From positions 1 to 7,157 of the forward strand of contig CAIMFE010000252.1 of the NCBI GenBank assembly GCA_903840235.1: DNA of 7,157 nucleotides. The letters are read 5' to 3'. Shown in pieces: positions 1-6,027 of this stretch. The stretch comes from an uncultured Opitutia bacterium. Lineage in GTDB: Bacteria > Verrucomicrobiota > Verrucomicrobiia > Opitutales > UBA953. The translations under genes were made by a program, and so were the position numbers. The notes under the pieces were generated by a model that saw nothing but the letters and a program-made list of their open reading frames with translations, had not been told where the DNA came from and searched no databases. Positions within the stretch are counted from its first letter, which is position 1. Each line of letters opens with the position of its first letter.

Positions 1-1
1 C

Positions 2-424
2 TCGCCCATTCATCTAGTTTTGCCCGCGCTGACTTTAGGTTTAATTACCGCTGCGCCTTTGGCTCGTCTGACGCGCGGTGAATTATTGGAAGTGGGTCAG
101 TTGGATTATATTCGCACCGCTAAAGCCAAAGGCATTTCGCCTTTCCGTGTAAGATTCATTCACGTTTTAAGAAACGGCATTCTGCCTGTGGTGACTTACT
201 TGGGTCCAGCGACGGCCGCATTAGTTTCCGGAACTTTTGTGGTAGAGTCTTTATTCGATGTCCCCGGCTTGGGACGTTTATTTGTGACCGCGATTATTAA
301 TCGCGATATCACTCTTATCTTGGGGACCACTTTAATTTACGCCGTTGCGTTGTTGGTCTTAAACTTAATTGCCGACTTAGTTAAAGCGGCGCTCGATCCG
401 CGCTTATTGCGCAAAAACTCATGA
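2..424 (+). CDS. ABC transporter permease, OppB/DppB family (C-terminal part, 5' end outside window)
   Basis: This is one of the two inner-membrane permeases of a peptide/nickel-type ABC importer (binding-protein-dependent transport family). The frame is open from base 2, so 140 C-terminal residues of a roughly 300-residue protein are visible; the TTG at 20 is an internal leucine codon, not a start. The EAA loop that docks on the ATPase is clear: DYIRTAKAKG followed by RNGILPVV. After it comes the family block VESLFDVPGLGRLF and then INRD, which closely matches OppB proteins. A last hydrophobic helix (LIYAVALLVLNLIADLV) leads to the typical ending ALDPRL. The stop overlaps the next gene's start (ATGA), implying translational coupling with the OppC-like partner. 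Substrate cannot be told from the permease; oligopeptide or dipeptide is the default for the family. Confidence 0.93.
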   Translation, partial: SPIHLVLPALTLGLITAAPLARLTRGELLEVGQLDYIRTAKAKGISPFRVRFIHVLRNGILPVVTYLGPATAALVSGTFVVESLFDVPGLGRLFVTAIINRDITLILGTTLIYAVALLVLNLIADLVKAALDPRLLRKNS

Positions 425-1284
425 GTGAATTAGCATTAGATACGCCTGCGCCCGCCACTCTTTGGCAAAGATTCACCCGGAAGTCTTTACCGCTTATCGC
501 ATTAAGTTTCTTGGTTATTTTAGCGACCGTCTGTTTTCTTTCTCCGTGGATTTCGCCCTATGATTATAAATCACAAAATTTATTATTAGGCCCCACGAGT
601 CCCTCCGCTGAACATTGGTTCGGTACGGATTTATTAGGTCGCGATTTATTATCCCGTGTTCTCCAAGGCGGTTTAATATCTATTACCGTTGGCTTGATTG
701 CCACGCTCGTCGCCTTGTTCGTTGGAGTTATTTATGGAATAGTGGCAGCGGAGCTAGGTGGACGCTTCGAAGATCTTTCGATGCGGGTGATTGATATCAT
801 CAGCACACTACCGTTAACACTCATTGTGGTTTTATGTACGGTTGTTTTCGGACAAAATATTTGGCTAATCTTTTTGGCAGTGGGTGGAGTCTCTTGGCTG
901 ACCATGGCGCGCATTATTTGCACGAAGACGCGCCAACTGAAGAGCCGGCAATTTGTCGACGCGTCGGTCGCCTTAGGACAATCACGCTTAGGAATTATTT
1001 TTCATCATTATCTCCCGAATCTTTCTGGCACCATCGCGGTTTACGCCACGTTGACTATTCCCAATGTATTAATGCTCGAAGCCTTTGTGAGCTTCTTAGG
1101 GCTAGGCGTTAAGGCGCCGATGACCTCTTGGGGTCTGTTAATTAAAGAAGGAACGGATGTCATGGAGCAGTGTCCTTGGCTTTTAATTATCCCAGCCACC
1201 ACTTTCGCCTTATCGCTGCTTTCCTTGAGTTACTTAGGTGATGGCTTGCGCGATGCTTTTGATCCGCGTAGTAATAAAAACTAA
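421..1284 (+). CDS. ABC transporter permease, OppC/DppC family
   Basis: Second permease of the same importer, 287 residues, normal for the family. A short cytoplasmic N-terminus precedes the first membrane helix (about residues 22-42). The OppC signature HWFGTDLLGRD is at residues 65-75. Further helices lie near 84-108, 122-145, 147-163, 203-226 and 254-272, giving about six in total. The EAA coupling loop runs through residues 178-200 (FVDASVALG, then HHYLPN), and the block EAFVSFLGLGV at 220-230 is also characteristic. The C-terminus GDGLRDAFDPR is the usual ending. The ATG overlaps the upstream stop by 4 bases, so the pair is almost certainly one transcript. The start has no Shine-Dalgarno sequence and probably relies on coupling. 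No ATPase or binding-protein gene follows; these would have to lie upstream of the window or elsewhere. Confidence 0.95.
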   Translation: MSELALDTPAPATLWQRFTRKSLPLIALSFLVILATVCFLSPWISPYDYKSQNLLLGPTSPSAEHWFGTDLLGRDLLSRVLQGGLISITVGLIATLVALFVGVIYGIVAAELGGRFEDLSMRVIDIISTLPLTLIVVLCTVVFGQNIWLIFLAVGGVSWLTMARIICTKTRQLKSRQFVDASVALGQSRLGIIFHHYLPNLSGTIAVYATLTIPNVLMLEAFVSFLGLGVKAPMTSWGLLIKEGTDVMEQCPWLLIIPATTFALSLLSLSYLGDGLRDAFDPRSNKN

Positions 1285-1286
1285 TC

Positions 1287-1550
1287 ATGCCCCTTCGACG
1301 TTATATCGTGATTAAGTCCGACGGTTCAGAGGGTCAGGAATTTGAAGTCGATTTACCGAAGGATGCGCCTGACTTCACTTTGCATCCGGTAACTAAGGAG
1401 CCCTGTCGTCGGGTGATTGATTCACCCAGTCTGACGATTAAGTACGGGGAAGGTGCGATGAAACAATCCGTCTCTGATAAAAAATTAAGCCAAGCGGGTT
1501 TTCAGAGGTTAGAAAAAAACGGTGAAGGCGGTTGGAATAAAATTAATTAA
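1287..1550 (+). CDS. small FmdB-like protein with degenerate zinc ribbon
   Basis: An 87-residue protein starting 2 bases after the OppC-like gene, so probably the last gene of that operon. It has the layout of FmdB-family small zinc-ribbon proteins: MP-x-x-x-Y at the N-terminus, an EFEV strand (18-21), then HPVTKEPCRRVIDSPSL (33-49), which aligns with the usual CPxCGGxxRRxIS segment. However, only one cysteine (C40) is present, so no zinc can be bound in the standard way. The tail (SDKKLSQAGF, then NGEGGWNK) resembles the tail of cysteine-poor FmdB relatives. There is no signal peptide or membrane helix, so it is likely cytoplasmic. The function of this family is not established; early links to transcription regulation of an amidase operon do not transfer safely. 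Family assignment is from remembered motifs, not a search. Confidence 0.7.
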   Translation: MPLRRYIVIKSDGSEGQEFEVDLPKDAPDFTLHPVTKEPCRRVIDSPSLTIKYGEGAMKQSVSDKKLSQAGFQRLEKNGEGGWNKIN

Positions 1551-1555
1551 CCCCT

Positions 1556-1586
1556 AAAACGAAACGCCCCGCTTTTTGGCGGGGCG
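1556..1586 (-). terminator. intrinsic terminator for rpsP (minus strand)
   Basis: A perfect 8-bp GC-rich stem (CGCCCCGC at 1565-1572 pairing with GCGGGGCG at 1579-1586) encloses a 6-base loop. Read on the minus strand the hairpin is followed by TTTCGTTTTAG, a T-rich run, about 43 bases after the rpsP stop. On the plus strand there is no T tract after the stem, although the hairpin sits 14 bases past the FmdB-like stop and may also slow transcription from the converging Opp operon. Confidence 0.8.
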
Positions 1587-1629
1587 AGACGTCGTCAGGG
1601 TGAGGCGTTTCCGCCGTTGAAAAATTTAC

Positions 1630-1884
1630 TTACGCTTTGGTCGTCGCGCGTGCGCGTTTAACCAGAGACTTAGCCGTGTCGGAAGGTTGAGCTCCGAGCT
1701 TGATCCAATGATCAACGCGTTCGACGTTGATCACGAGAGGGGCAGCTTTACCGCGAGCGCTTGGGTTGTAATGACCAAGAACTTCAACGAAGCGACCGTC
1801 GCGACGGATGTGTTGTTCGGCCACGACGAGACGATAGGTCGGCTCGTTCTTGGTTCCGAAACGTTGGAGGCGAATGCGTAACAT
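1630..1884 (-). CDS. rpsP: 30S ribosomal protein S16
   Basis: 84 residues, the usual length for bS16, a small-subunit protein needed for 30S assembly. The N-terminus MLRIRLQRFGTKNEPTYRLVV and the segment RRDGRFVEVLGHYNP (27-41) are the family's hallmark, followed by the conserved region with WIKLGAQPSDT and a basic C-terminal tail. The ATG at 1884 is fixed by the conserved N-terminus. No Shine-Dalgarno sequence precedes it; the coding-strand sequence just upstream is instead pyrimidine-rich (CTTCTCTCACCTTCTCCCT). The gene is usually first in rpsP-rimM-trmD-rplS; here it lies about 280 bases after rplS, beyond a strong terminator, and so probably has its own promoter. rimM is not in the window. 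Confidence 0.98.
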   Translation of the reverse strand: MLRIRLQRFGTKNEPTYRLVVAEQHIRRDGRFVEVLGHYNPSARGKAAPLVINVERVDHWIKLGAQPSDTAKSLVKRARATTKA

Positions 1885-2118
1885 AAATAGGGAGAAGGTG
1901 AGAGAAGGCCTAACTTGGGTTTAGCCAAAAGAGGAAAGAGAAAAAACGCAGGCGGAGGGAGGGGAGTCAAGCCTGCACCTCCCAAATTGTGCTAATTTAT
2001 TTAATGAGTTATTCACGATTTAACCAAAAACACGATTTAAGTGCTTAATAATGAACGGCTTCATTCGCTTGAAGTCGCTCATTTAAATTAGTCCATCGGG
2101 CAGAATCTGTTGAAATAT
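1885..2118 (-). promoter_or_regulatory. upstream/leader region of rpsP with weak promoter-like boxes and pyrimidine-rich leader
   Basis: About 230 non-coding bases separate the rplS terminator from the rpsP start. On the minus strand a weak promoter pair can be drawn: TTGGTT (2027-2022), 17 bases, TTAAAT (2004-1999), giving a leader of roughly 100 bases. That leader is strongly pyrimidine-rich in its last 85 bases (1970-1885 read on the minus strand). A 10-base direct repeat CACGATTTAA (plus strand) occurs at 2014-2023 and 2031-2040, 17 bases apart, overlapping and just upstream of the proposed -35 box. A small imperfect stem lies at 2057-2076. That the region must hold a promoter follows from the terminator upstream; the exact boxes are uncertain. 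Confidence 0.4.
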
Positions 2119-2140
2119 AAAAAAACCCGCCGGAGCGGGT
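2119..2140 (-). terminator. intrinsic terminator of the trmD-rplS operon
   Basis: A 6-bp stem (ACCCGC at 2125-2130 with GCGGGT at 2135-2140) closes a 4-base loop, CGGA on the plus strand (TCCG in the transcript). On the minus strand it is followed directly by a run of seven T residues counting the last stem base. It lies 24 bases after the rplS stop, in the right place and orientation to end the operon. A short TTTT also follows the stem on the plus strand, but no plus-strand gene ends here. Confidence 0.88.
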
Positions 2141-2164
2141 CTTTTAAAGTTAATCGTTGGACGA

Positions 2165-2554
2165 TTACTTAGCTGCGGTTTCAGCCGATGGATCGTAGCG
2201 CTTTTCTTTAACCTTGGTAGCGGACTTACCTTGGCGACCACGGAGGTAGTAGAGGCGAGCCTTCATGACTTGTGATACGCGTTCGACTTCGATTTTTTCG
2301 ATGTTGGGAGAGTGAACTGGGAAAGTACGCTCAACGCCTTCGCCGAAAGATACGCGGCGAACGGTAAAGGTTTCTTGAACGTTACCACCTTTGCGGGAGA
2401 TCACGATACCCGAGAAAACCTGGGTGCGTTCTTTGTCGCCTTCGCGGACTTTGGTGGAGACGCGTACGCCGTCACCGACTTTAAATGAGTCGTGACCGCG
2501 GTTAGCTTTAAGTTGCGACTGGGTCGCGAAGTGGAGGAGGGGATGGTTGCTCAT
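2165..2554 (-). CDS. rplS: 50S ribosomal protein L19
   Basis: bL19, a large-subunit protein at the 30S-50S interface. From the ATG at 2554 it has 129 residues, a little longer than the usual 115 or so because of a basic C-terminal extension. Family features: FKVGDGVRVSTKVREGDKER near the N-terminus, VFSGIVISRKG, the TVRRVSFGEGVERTFP block, then HSPNIEKIEV and KARLYYLRGRQGKSA. A longer in-frame reading begins at 2629, but its first 25 residues lie inside the trmD coding end and look nothing like L19, whereas MSNHPLL gives a normal N-terminus 8 bases after the trmD stop. No Shine-Dalgarno sequence is visible, so re-initiation after trmD is the likely route. Partner of trmD in one operon, as in most bacteria. 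Confidence 0.97.
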   Translation of the reverse strand: MSNHPLLHFATQSQLKANRGHDSFKVGDGVRVSTKVREGDKERTQVFSGIVISRKGGNVQETFTVRRVSFGEGVERTFPVHSPNIEKIEVERVSQVMKARLYYLRGRQGKSATKVKEKRYDPSAETAAK

Positions 2555-2562
2555 GGCTGGTT

Positions 2563-3243
2563 TTATTTGTCTTCCAGTAGGTCGGGCCTTCGTTGCTTTG
2601 TCTTCTCGATTTGCTTTGCCCGACGCCATTTTTCGATTTCGGCGTGGTGGCCTCCGAGGAGGACCGGGGGCACTTCGAGACCATCATAAACAGCGGGTCT
2701 AGTGTACTGCGGAAAGGCGAGCAACTTGCCGTTGTAGCTATCCCCAGTCAAGGAGTTTTCCTCACCAAGTACCCCGGGGATCTGCCGACCGACACAATCG
2801 ACCACAATACAGGCCGGAAGGGTGCCATTGGTTAAGACATAGTCGCCCACCGATATTTCACGGGTAACCCGGGCATCCCGGAACCGCTGGTCGATACCCT
2901 CGTAGTGTCCAGAAACTAGGATTAAGTGGGGTTTCTTGGCTAATTCGCGGGCTAAATCGTTAGTTAGCTGCTCGCCGTCAGGGCAAAGGTAGATGACTTC
3001 CGCCCCTGGGGTGGCCAAGCCGTCCACGGCATCAAAGAGGGGCTGGCAGGTCATTAACATGCCTGGACCCCCGCCATAAGGGACATCGTCCACTTTGTGA
3101 TGTTTATCTTTGGACCAATCACGAAGGTTGTGGGCTTTGAACTGAATCAGCCCCGTTTCAATGGCTCGTCCAATAACCGATTCCTGCAAGAAGCCGTTGG
3201 CCATTGCAGGGAAGAGAGTGATGAGATCGATGCGCACAGCCAT
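2563..3243 (-). CDS. trmD: tRNA (guanine37-N1)-methyltransferase
   Basis: Cytoplasmic SPOUT-class enzyme that uses S-adenosylmethionine to methylate G37 next to the anticodon, preventing +1 frameshifts. From the ATG at 3243 it has 226 residues, slightly short of the common 230-250. Visible motifs: RIDLITLFP (4-12), YGGGPGMLM (56-64), the knot and cofactor segment SGHYEGIDQR (111-120), EISVGDYVLTNG (129-140), IPGVLGEE (155-162), and the C-terminal FPQYTRP (177-183) with VPPVLLGGHHAEIEKWR. A GTG seven codons upstream (3264) would also fit the frame, but the ATG at 3243 matches the family start. The usual SGGE after GDYVL is TNGT here. rplS follows after 8 bases. A -10-like TATACT lies only 10 bases before the ATG. 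Confidence 0.97.
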   Translation of the reverse strand: MAVRIDLITLFPAMANGFLQESVIGRAIETGLIQFKAHNLRDWSKDKHHKVDDVPYGGGPGMLMTCQPLFDAVDGLATPGAEVIYLCPDGEQLTNDLARELAKKPHLILVSGHYEGIDQRFRDARVTREISVGDYVLTNGTLPACIVVDCVGRQIPGVLGEENSLTGDSYNGKLLAFPQYTRPAVYDGLEVPPVLLGGHHAEIEKWRRAKQIEKTKQRRPDLLEDK

Positions 3244-3253
3244 ACGATTGAAT

Positions 3254-3284
3254 AGTATAACCACGATTAGCCCTCTTAGTGCAA
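3254..3284 (-). promoter_or_regulatory. possible trmD promoter, very close to the start codon
   Basis: On the minus strand TTGCAC (3284-3279) and TATACT (3259-3254) are separated by 19 bases. TATACT matches the TATAAT consensus at five of six positions; the -35 match is weak and the spacer is long. If the -10 box is real, transcription would begin only about 3-5 bases before the trmD ATG at 3243, giving an almost leaderless mRNA. That would agree with the lack of a Shine-Dalgarno sequence. Read by eye; chance matches in AT-rich DNA are common. Confidence 0.35.
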
Positions 3285-3424
3285 GACGTGGATTTGATTA
3301 AATTTTAAAGTGTTTAAATTAAGAGAGAAACTGGCCATTTAGTTTGTGGATTTATAAAGATTTAGGAATTTGACCCTTCCTCCTTCTGTCTTCCTCCTCT
3401 TCATTATCCCAATAATTCAATTTA
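3285..3424 (+). promoter_or_regulatory. upstream region of the oxidoreductase-lactonase pair
   Basis: This is the rest of the divergent region between trmD and the oxidoreductase gene. It is AT-rich up to about 3370, then a pyrimidine-rich stretch (3374-3410, with only three purines) leads to the start codon. There is no Shine-Dalgarno sequence. Two -10-like boxes are seen: TATAAA at 3353-3358, which would give a leader of about 60 bases containing the pyrimidine tract, and AATAAT at 3411-3416, which would put the transcription start almost at the ATG. Neither has a good -35 box at normal spacing. TTGACC at 3370-3375 looks like a -35 but lacks a partner. A promoter must lie here because the flanking genes diverge, but its position is open. 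Confidence 0.4.
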
Positions 3425-4915
3425 ATGCCTTCGCCCTTTGATAATCTTTTGCCGCGTTACGATGCCGTCGTGATTGGCGCTGGTTTAGGCGGAATGACCG
3501 CCGCTAATAATTTAGCTAAATTTGGCCGGAAGGTTTTACTGGTTGAGCACCACTATCAATTGGGCGGCTTGGCGACATTCTTCAAACGCGCGGGTGGACA
3601 TATTTTTGATATTTCTTTGCACGGTTTTCCGCATGGCATGATTAAGTCCACTCGCCGTTACTGGACGAAGGAGATTTCGGATAAGATTCATCAACTGAAA
3701 GATGTTCGGTTTATTAATCCCGACTTCGATGTACGTACGACTTTCGATCGCGTTGATTTTACACGTATCATGATCGAGCAATTTAAAATCCCCGCGGAAA
3801 CCGTGGAGGCATTTTTTGCTCATTTAAGAGAGATGAATTATTACGACAACGATCCGCGCACCACGCGTGAGTTGTTTGAGCAGTTCTTTCCCGGTCGCCC
3901 TGATGTGCAACGATTACTGTTGGAGCCGATTGCCTACGCTAACGGTTCAACTTTAGATGATCCCGCCATTACCTTCGGAATTGTTTTCTCCAATTTCATG
4001 TCCAAGGGCGTGTTTATTTTTCAAGGCGGCACGGATACGATGATTAATATCATGACGGCGGAGATGAAAGCGAACGGCGTAGACATTCGTCGTAATGTCT
4101 TGGTCGAAAAAGTGGTCGTAGAAAAAGATTCCGCCGGCGTTCGCCGCGTGGTGGGAGTCAAATTGCGCGGTACCCGCCTCGGTGAAGAAGCGGAAGTCGC
4201 CTGTGCTACGGTGATATCGAATGCTAATATTAAAGATACGGTTTTAAAGTTAAGTGATGCTTCGTCCTTTGATGCGGGATTCTTAGCCCAAGCTAAGGCC
4301 GTGCGCGTGAATACCTCATCTTGTCAGGTCTACATGGGTATCCGTGAAGGAGAAAGTATTCCGATGATTGGAGATTTGGTTTTCACGTCGGAAGCAAAAC
4401 CATTTTCTAGTAACGAGCTCACTGACTTTCACACGACGTCTCGGACTTATTCCGTTTATTATCCTGACACGCGTCCCCACACCAAAACTCCGCGCTACGG
4501 TATTGTTACTTCGATTAATCAACGTTGGGAAGATTGGGCACATTTATCGGAAGCAGATTATCAGACACACAAGAATCGCGTCATCGAAGAGTCCCTCGTC
4601 GGCCTCGAAAAATTTATTCCGGATATTCGTCAAAAGGTTAATCACTTAGAAGCGGCCACCCCGCGCACGGTGAATCGCTACGTCCGACATATCGGCGGAA
4701 CATCGTTTGGAACCAAGTTTGAAGGCCTAAAAGTGTCGATGGGCCTGCCTGAACAAGTGGCTGGTTTATATCACGCCGGCAGCGTGGGTATTATTATGTC
4801 AGGTTGGCTAGGCACGATTAATTACGGCGTGATTGTTTCCGCCAAGGCAGATTCTTATTTGCGCGATCCTTTAGCTAAACCCTTGGGCGAAGCAGAAGCG
4901 AGCGCCGGCGTCTAA
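3425..4915 (+). CDS. FAD-dependent oxidoreductase, phytoene desaturase/carotenoid isomerase-like
   Basis: A 496-residue protein of the NAD(P)/FAD-dependent oxidoreductase (amine oxidase/phytoene dehydrogenase-like) superfamily. The dinucleotide-binding Rossmann motif is complete: YDAVVIGAGLGG (12-23), then VLLVEHHYQLGG (37-48), where E41 should bind the adenosine ribose. A conserved FQGGTDTMINIM (199-210) is the region usually seen as GGxxxLxxAL before the second FAD-binding strand. The C-terminal FAD segment is LYHAGSVGIIMSGWLGTINYG (448-468), where the Asp common in many relatives is replaced. No signal peptide or clear membrane helix. Substrate is unknown: carotenoid desaturation or isomerisation is possible, but no crtB or other pigment gene is present, and many such proteins are unrelated to carotenoids. 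The lactonase-type gene starts 1 base after its stop, so they are probably co-expressed. Confidence 0.85.
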   Translation: MPSPFDNLLPRYDAVVIGAGLGGMTAANNLAKFGRKVLLVEHHYQLGGLATFFKRAGGHIFDISLHGFPHGMIKSTRRYWTKEISDKIHQLKDVRFINPDFDVRTTFDRVDFTRIMIEQFKIPAETVEAFFAHLREMNYYDNDPRTTRELFEQFFPGRPDVQRLLLEPIAYANGSTLDDPAITFGIVFSNFMSKGVFIFQGGTDTMINIMTAEMKANGVDIRRNVLVEKVVVEKDSAGVRRVVGVKLRGTRLGEEAEVACATVISNANIKDTVLKLSDASSFDAGFLAQAKAVRVNTSSCQVYMGIREGESIPMIGDLVFTSEAKPFSSNELTDFHTTSRTYSVYYPDTRPHTKTPRYGIVTSINQRWEDWAHLSEADYQTHKNRVIEESLVGLEKFIPDIRQKVNHLEAATPRTVNRYVRHIGGTSFGTKFEGLKVSMGLPEQVAGLYHAGSVGIIMSGWLGTINYGVIVSAKADSYLRDPLAKPLGEAEASAGV

Positions 4916-4916
4916 A

Positions 4917-6020
4917 ATGAATTACCTTACTTTTATATTTATTACATTCGCTGCGTTAGCACCCGCGCGTGAGCTAACTTTTTATGTTGGCACTTTAGGG
5001 CCCGAGGCAAAAGGTATTTGGCGTGGAACAATCGATGAGCAGACGGGAAAAATATCCGCCCCCGTTTTACTCGCAGAAATTAAAAACGCTTCTTTTTTAG
5101 CACTGCGACCTGATGGACAGACACTCTATGCAACGACGGAAATGCCTGATGGCTCAGGCGGAGTCGCGGCTTTTAAATTAAATACCGATGGGAGTGTAAA
5201 ATTATTAAACTCCCAAACGACGGGCGGAAAAAACTGCAATCACCTCGCGGTGGATGCGACGGGAAAAAATTGTGCGGTCGCCAATTATGGTTCGGGTTCG
5301 GTGGCTTCTTTGCCCATTAAAGCCGATGGATCGCTCGCGGAGTTTAGTGCTTTCATTCAACATACCGGTAAAAGTGTTCATCCTACGCGTCAGACGAGTC
5401 CGCATGCTCATGGAGTTTATTTTGATACGACCAATCAATTTCTCGCCGTGCCTGATTTAGGTATCGATCAAATTATTGTTTATCGCTTTGAAGCGGACCA
5501 AGGGAGTCTTAATTCACTGCCACCGATAAGTGTGATGCAGAAGCCAGGCGACGCTCCGCGCCATTTAGTTTTTCATCCGAAATTATCATTAGCTTACGTT
5601 TGCAATGAGTTGTCGCTCACGGTGACGGCTTTTCATTTTGATGTAAAAACGGGTACGTTAAATCCGTTTCAAATTATAGAAACTTTACCTGCAGCTGCGG
5701 AACGTAAAGGGGTGTCGACGGCCGAAATTTTTTGCAGTCCTAATGGCAAGAACCTTTACGTTTCCAATCGGATTCACGATTCCATCGCGGTCTACTCTAT
5801 TGGCACCGATGGTTCGTTGAAATTGATTCAGCATCAGCTGGGTGTGCCTGCGACGCCCCGAGGATTTGGTCTTTCACCCGACGGACAATGGTTGGTTTGC
5901 GCTGGGCAAAAATCGGGTACTTTAAACGCTTACCGGGTTAATCCCGAGTCAGGCATGCTCACCGACACCCAACAAGCGGTGAAGGTCGGGTCGGCTAGTT
6001 GCGTCGTTTTCGCTAAATAA
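4917..6020 (+). CDS. secreted lactonase-family seven-bladed beta-propeller protein
   Basis: 367 residues, related to 6-phosphogluconolactonase of the YbhE/Pgl type (lactonase family, seven-bladed propeller). An uncharged hydrophobic N-terminus (NYLTFIFITFAALAPA) looks like a short signal peptide with cleavage near residue 17, so it probably acts outside the cytoplasm. Repeated propeller blades are seen as RPDGQTLYAT (64-73), DATGKNCAVANYGSGSV (113-129), HPKLSLAYVCNE (220-231), SPNGKNLYVSNR (274-285) and SPDGQWLVCAG (320-330). Family active-site motifs SPHAHGV (161-167), GDAPRHLVFHP (211-221), AEI (269-271) and SNR (283-285) are kept. An export signal argues against the pentose-phosphate role of cytoplasmic Pgl; the substrate may be another sugar lactone. 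It follows the FAD oxidoreductase by 1 base, without a Shine-Dalgarno sequence, suggesting coupled translation. Confidence 0.88.
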   Translation: MNYLTFIFITFAALAPARELTFYVGTLGPEAKGIWRGTIDEQTGKISAPVLLAEIKNASFLALRPDGQTLYATTEMPDGSGGVAAFKLNTDGSVKLLNSQTTGGKNCNHLAVDATGKNCAVANYGSGSVASLPIKADGSLAEFSAFIQHTGKSVHPTRQTSPHAHGVYFDTTNQFLAVPDLGIDQIIVYRFEADQGSLNSLPPISVMQKPGDAPRHLVFHPKLSLAYVCNELSLTVTAFHFDVKTGTLNPFQIIETLPAAAERKGVSTAEIFCSPNGKNLYVSNRIHDSIAVYSIGTDGSLKLIQHQLGVPATPRGFGLSPDGQWLVCAGQKSGTLNAYRVNPESGMLTDTQQAVKVGSASCVVFAK

Positions 6021-6027
6021 GCCCCAA

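Noticed and set aside
20..424. TTG at 20 as the start of the first gene
   Set aside because: The frame stays open to base 2 and the protein would lack most of the permease; the TTG is an internal Leu codon of a gene cut by the window edge.
1604..1615. Small GGCG-TTTC-CGCC hairpin after rpsP
   Set aside because: Only 4 bp with no T run; the strong hairpin at 1565-1586 explains termination better.
1687..1985. Open frames opposite and beside rpsP (plus 1687-1881, minus 1731-1985)
   Set aside because: They overlap the certain rpsP gene in other frames and show no recognisable protein features.
2051..2086. 11-codon plus-strand ORF in the rpsP upstream region, as a possible leader peptide
   Set aside because: No plus-strand gene lies downstream to regulate, there is no SD, and an ORF this short is expected by chance.
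2165..2629. Longer L19 reading starting at 2629
   Set aside because: Its 25 extra residues overlap the trmD coding end and do not resemble L19; the ATG at 2554 gives the normal N-terminus just after the trmD stop.
2563..3264. GTG at 3264 as the trmD start
   Set aside because: The extra seven residues (VILFNR-type) are not typical of TrmD, and the ATG at 3243 puts RIDLITLFP at the expected distance from the start.
3288..3353. GTGGATTT present twice (3288-3295, 3346-3353) between trmD and the oxidoreductase gene
   Set aside because: An 8-base repeat in AT-rich DNA with no regular spacing to promoter boxes is near chance level.
3370..3375. TTGACC as a -35 box for the oxidoreductase gene
   Set aside because: No -10-like hexamer occurs 15-19 bases downstream; that stretch is the pyrimidine tract.
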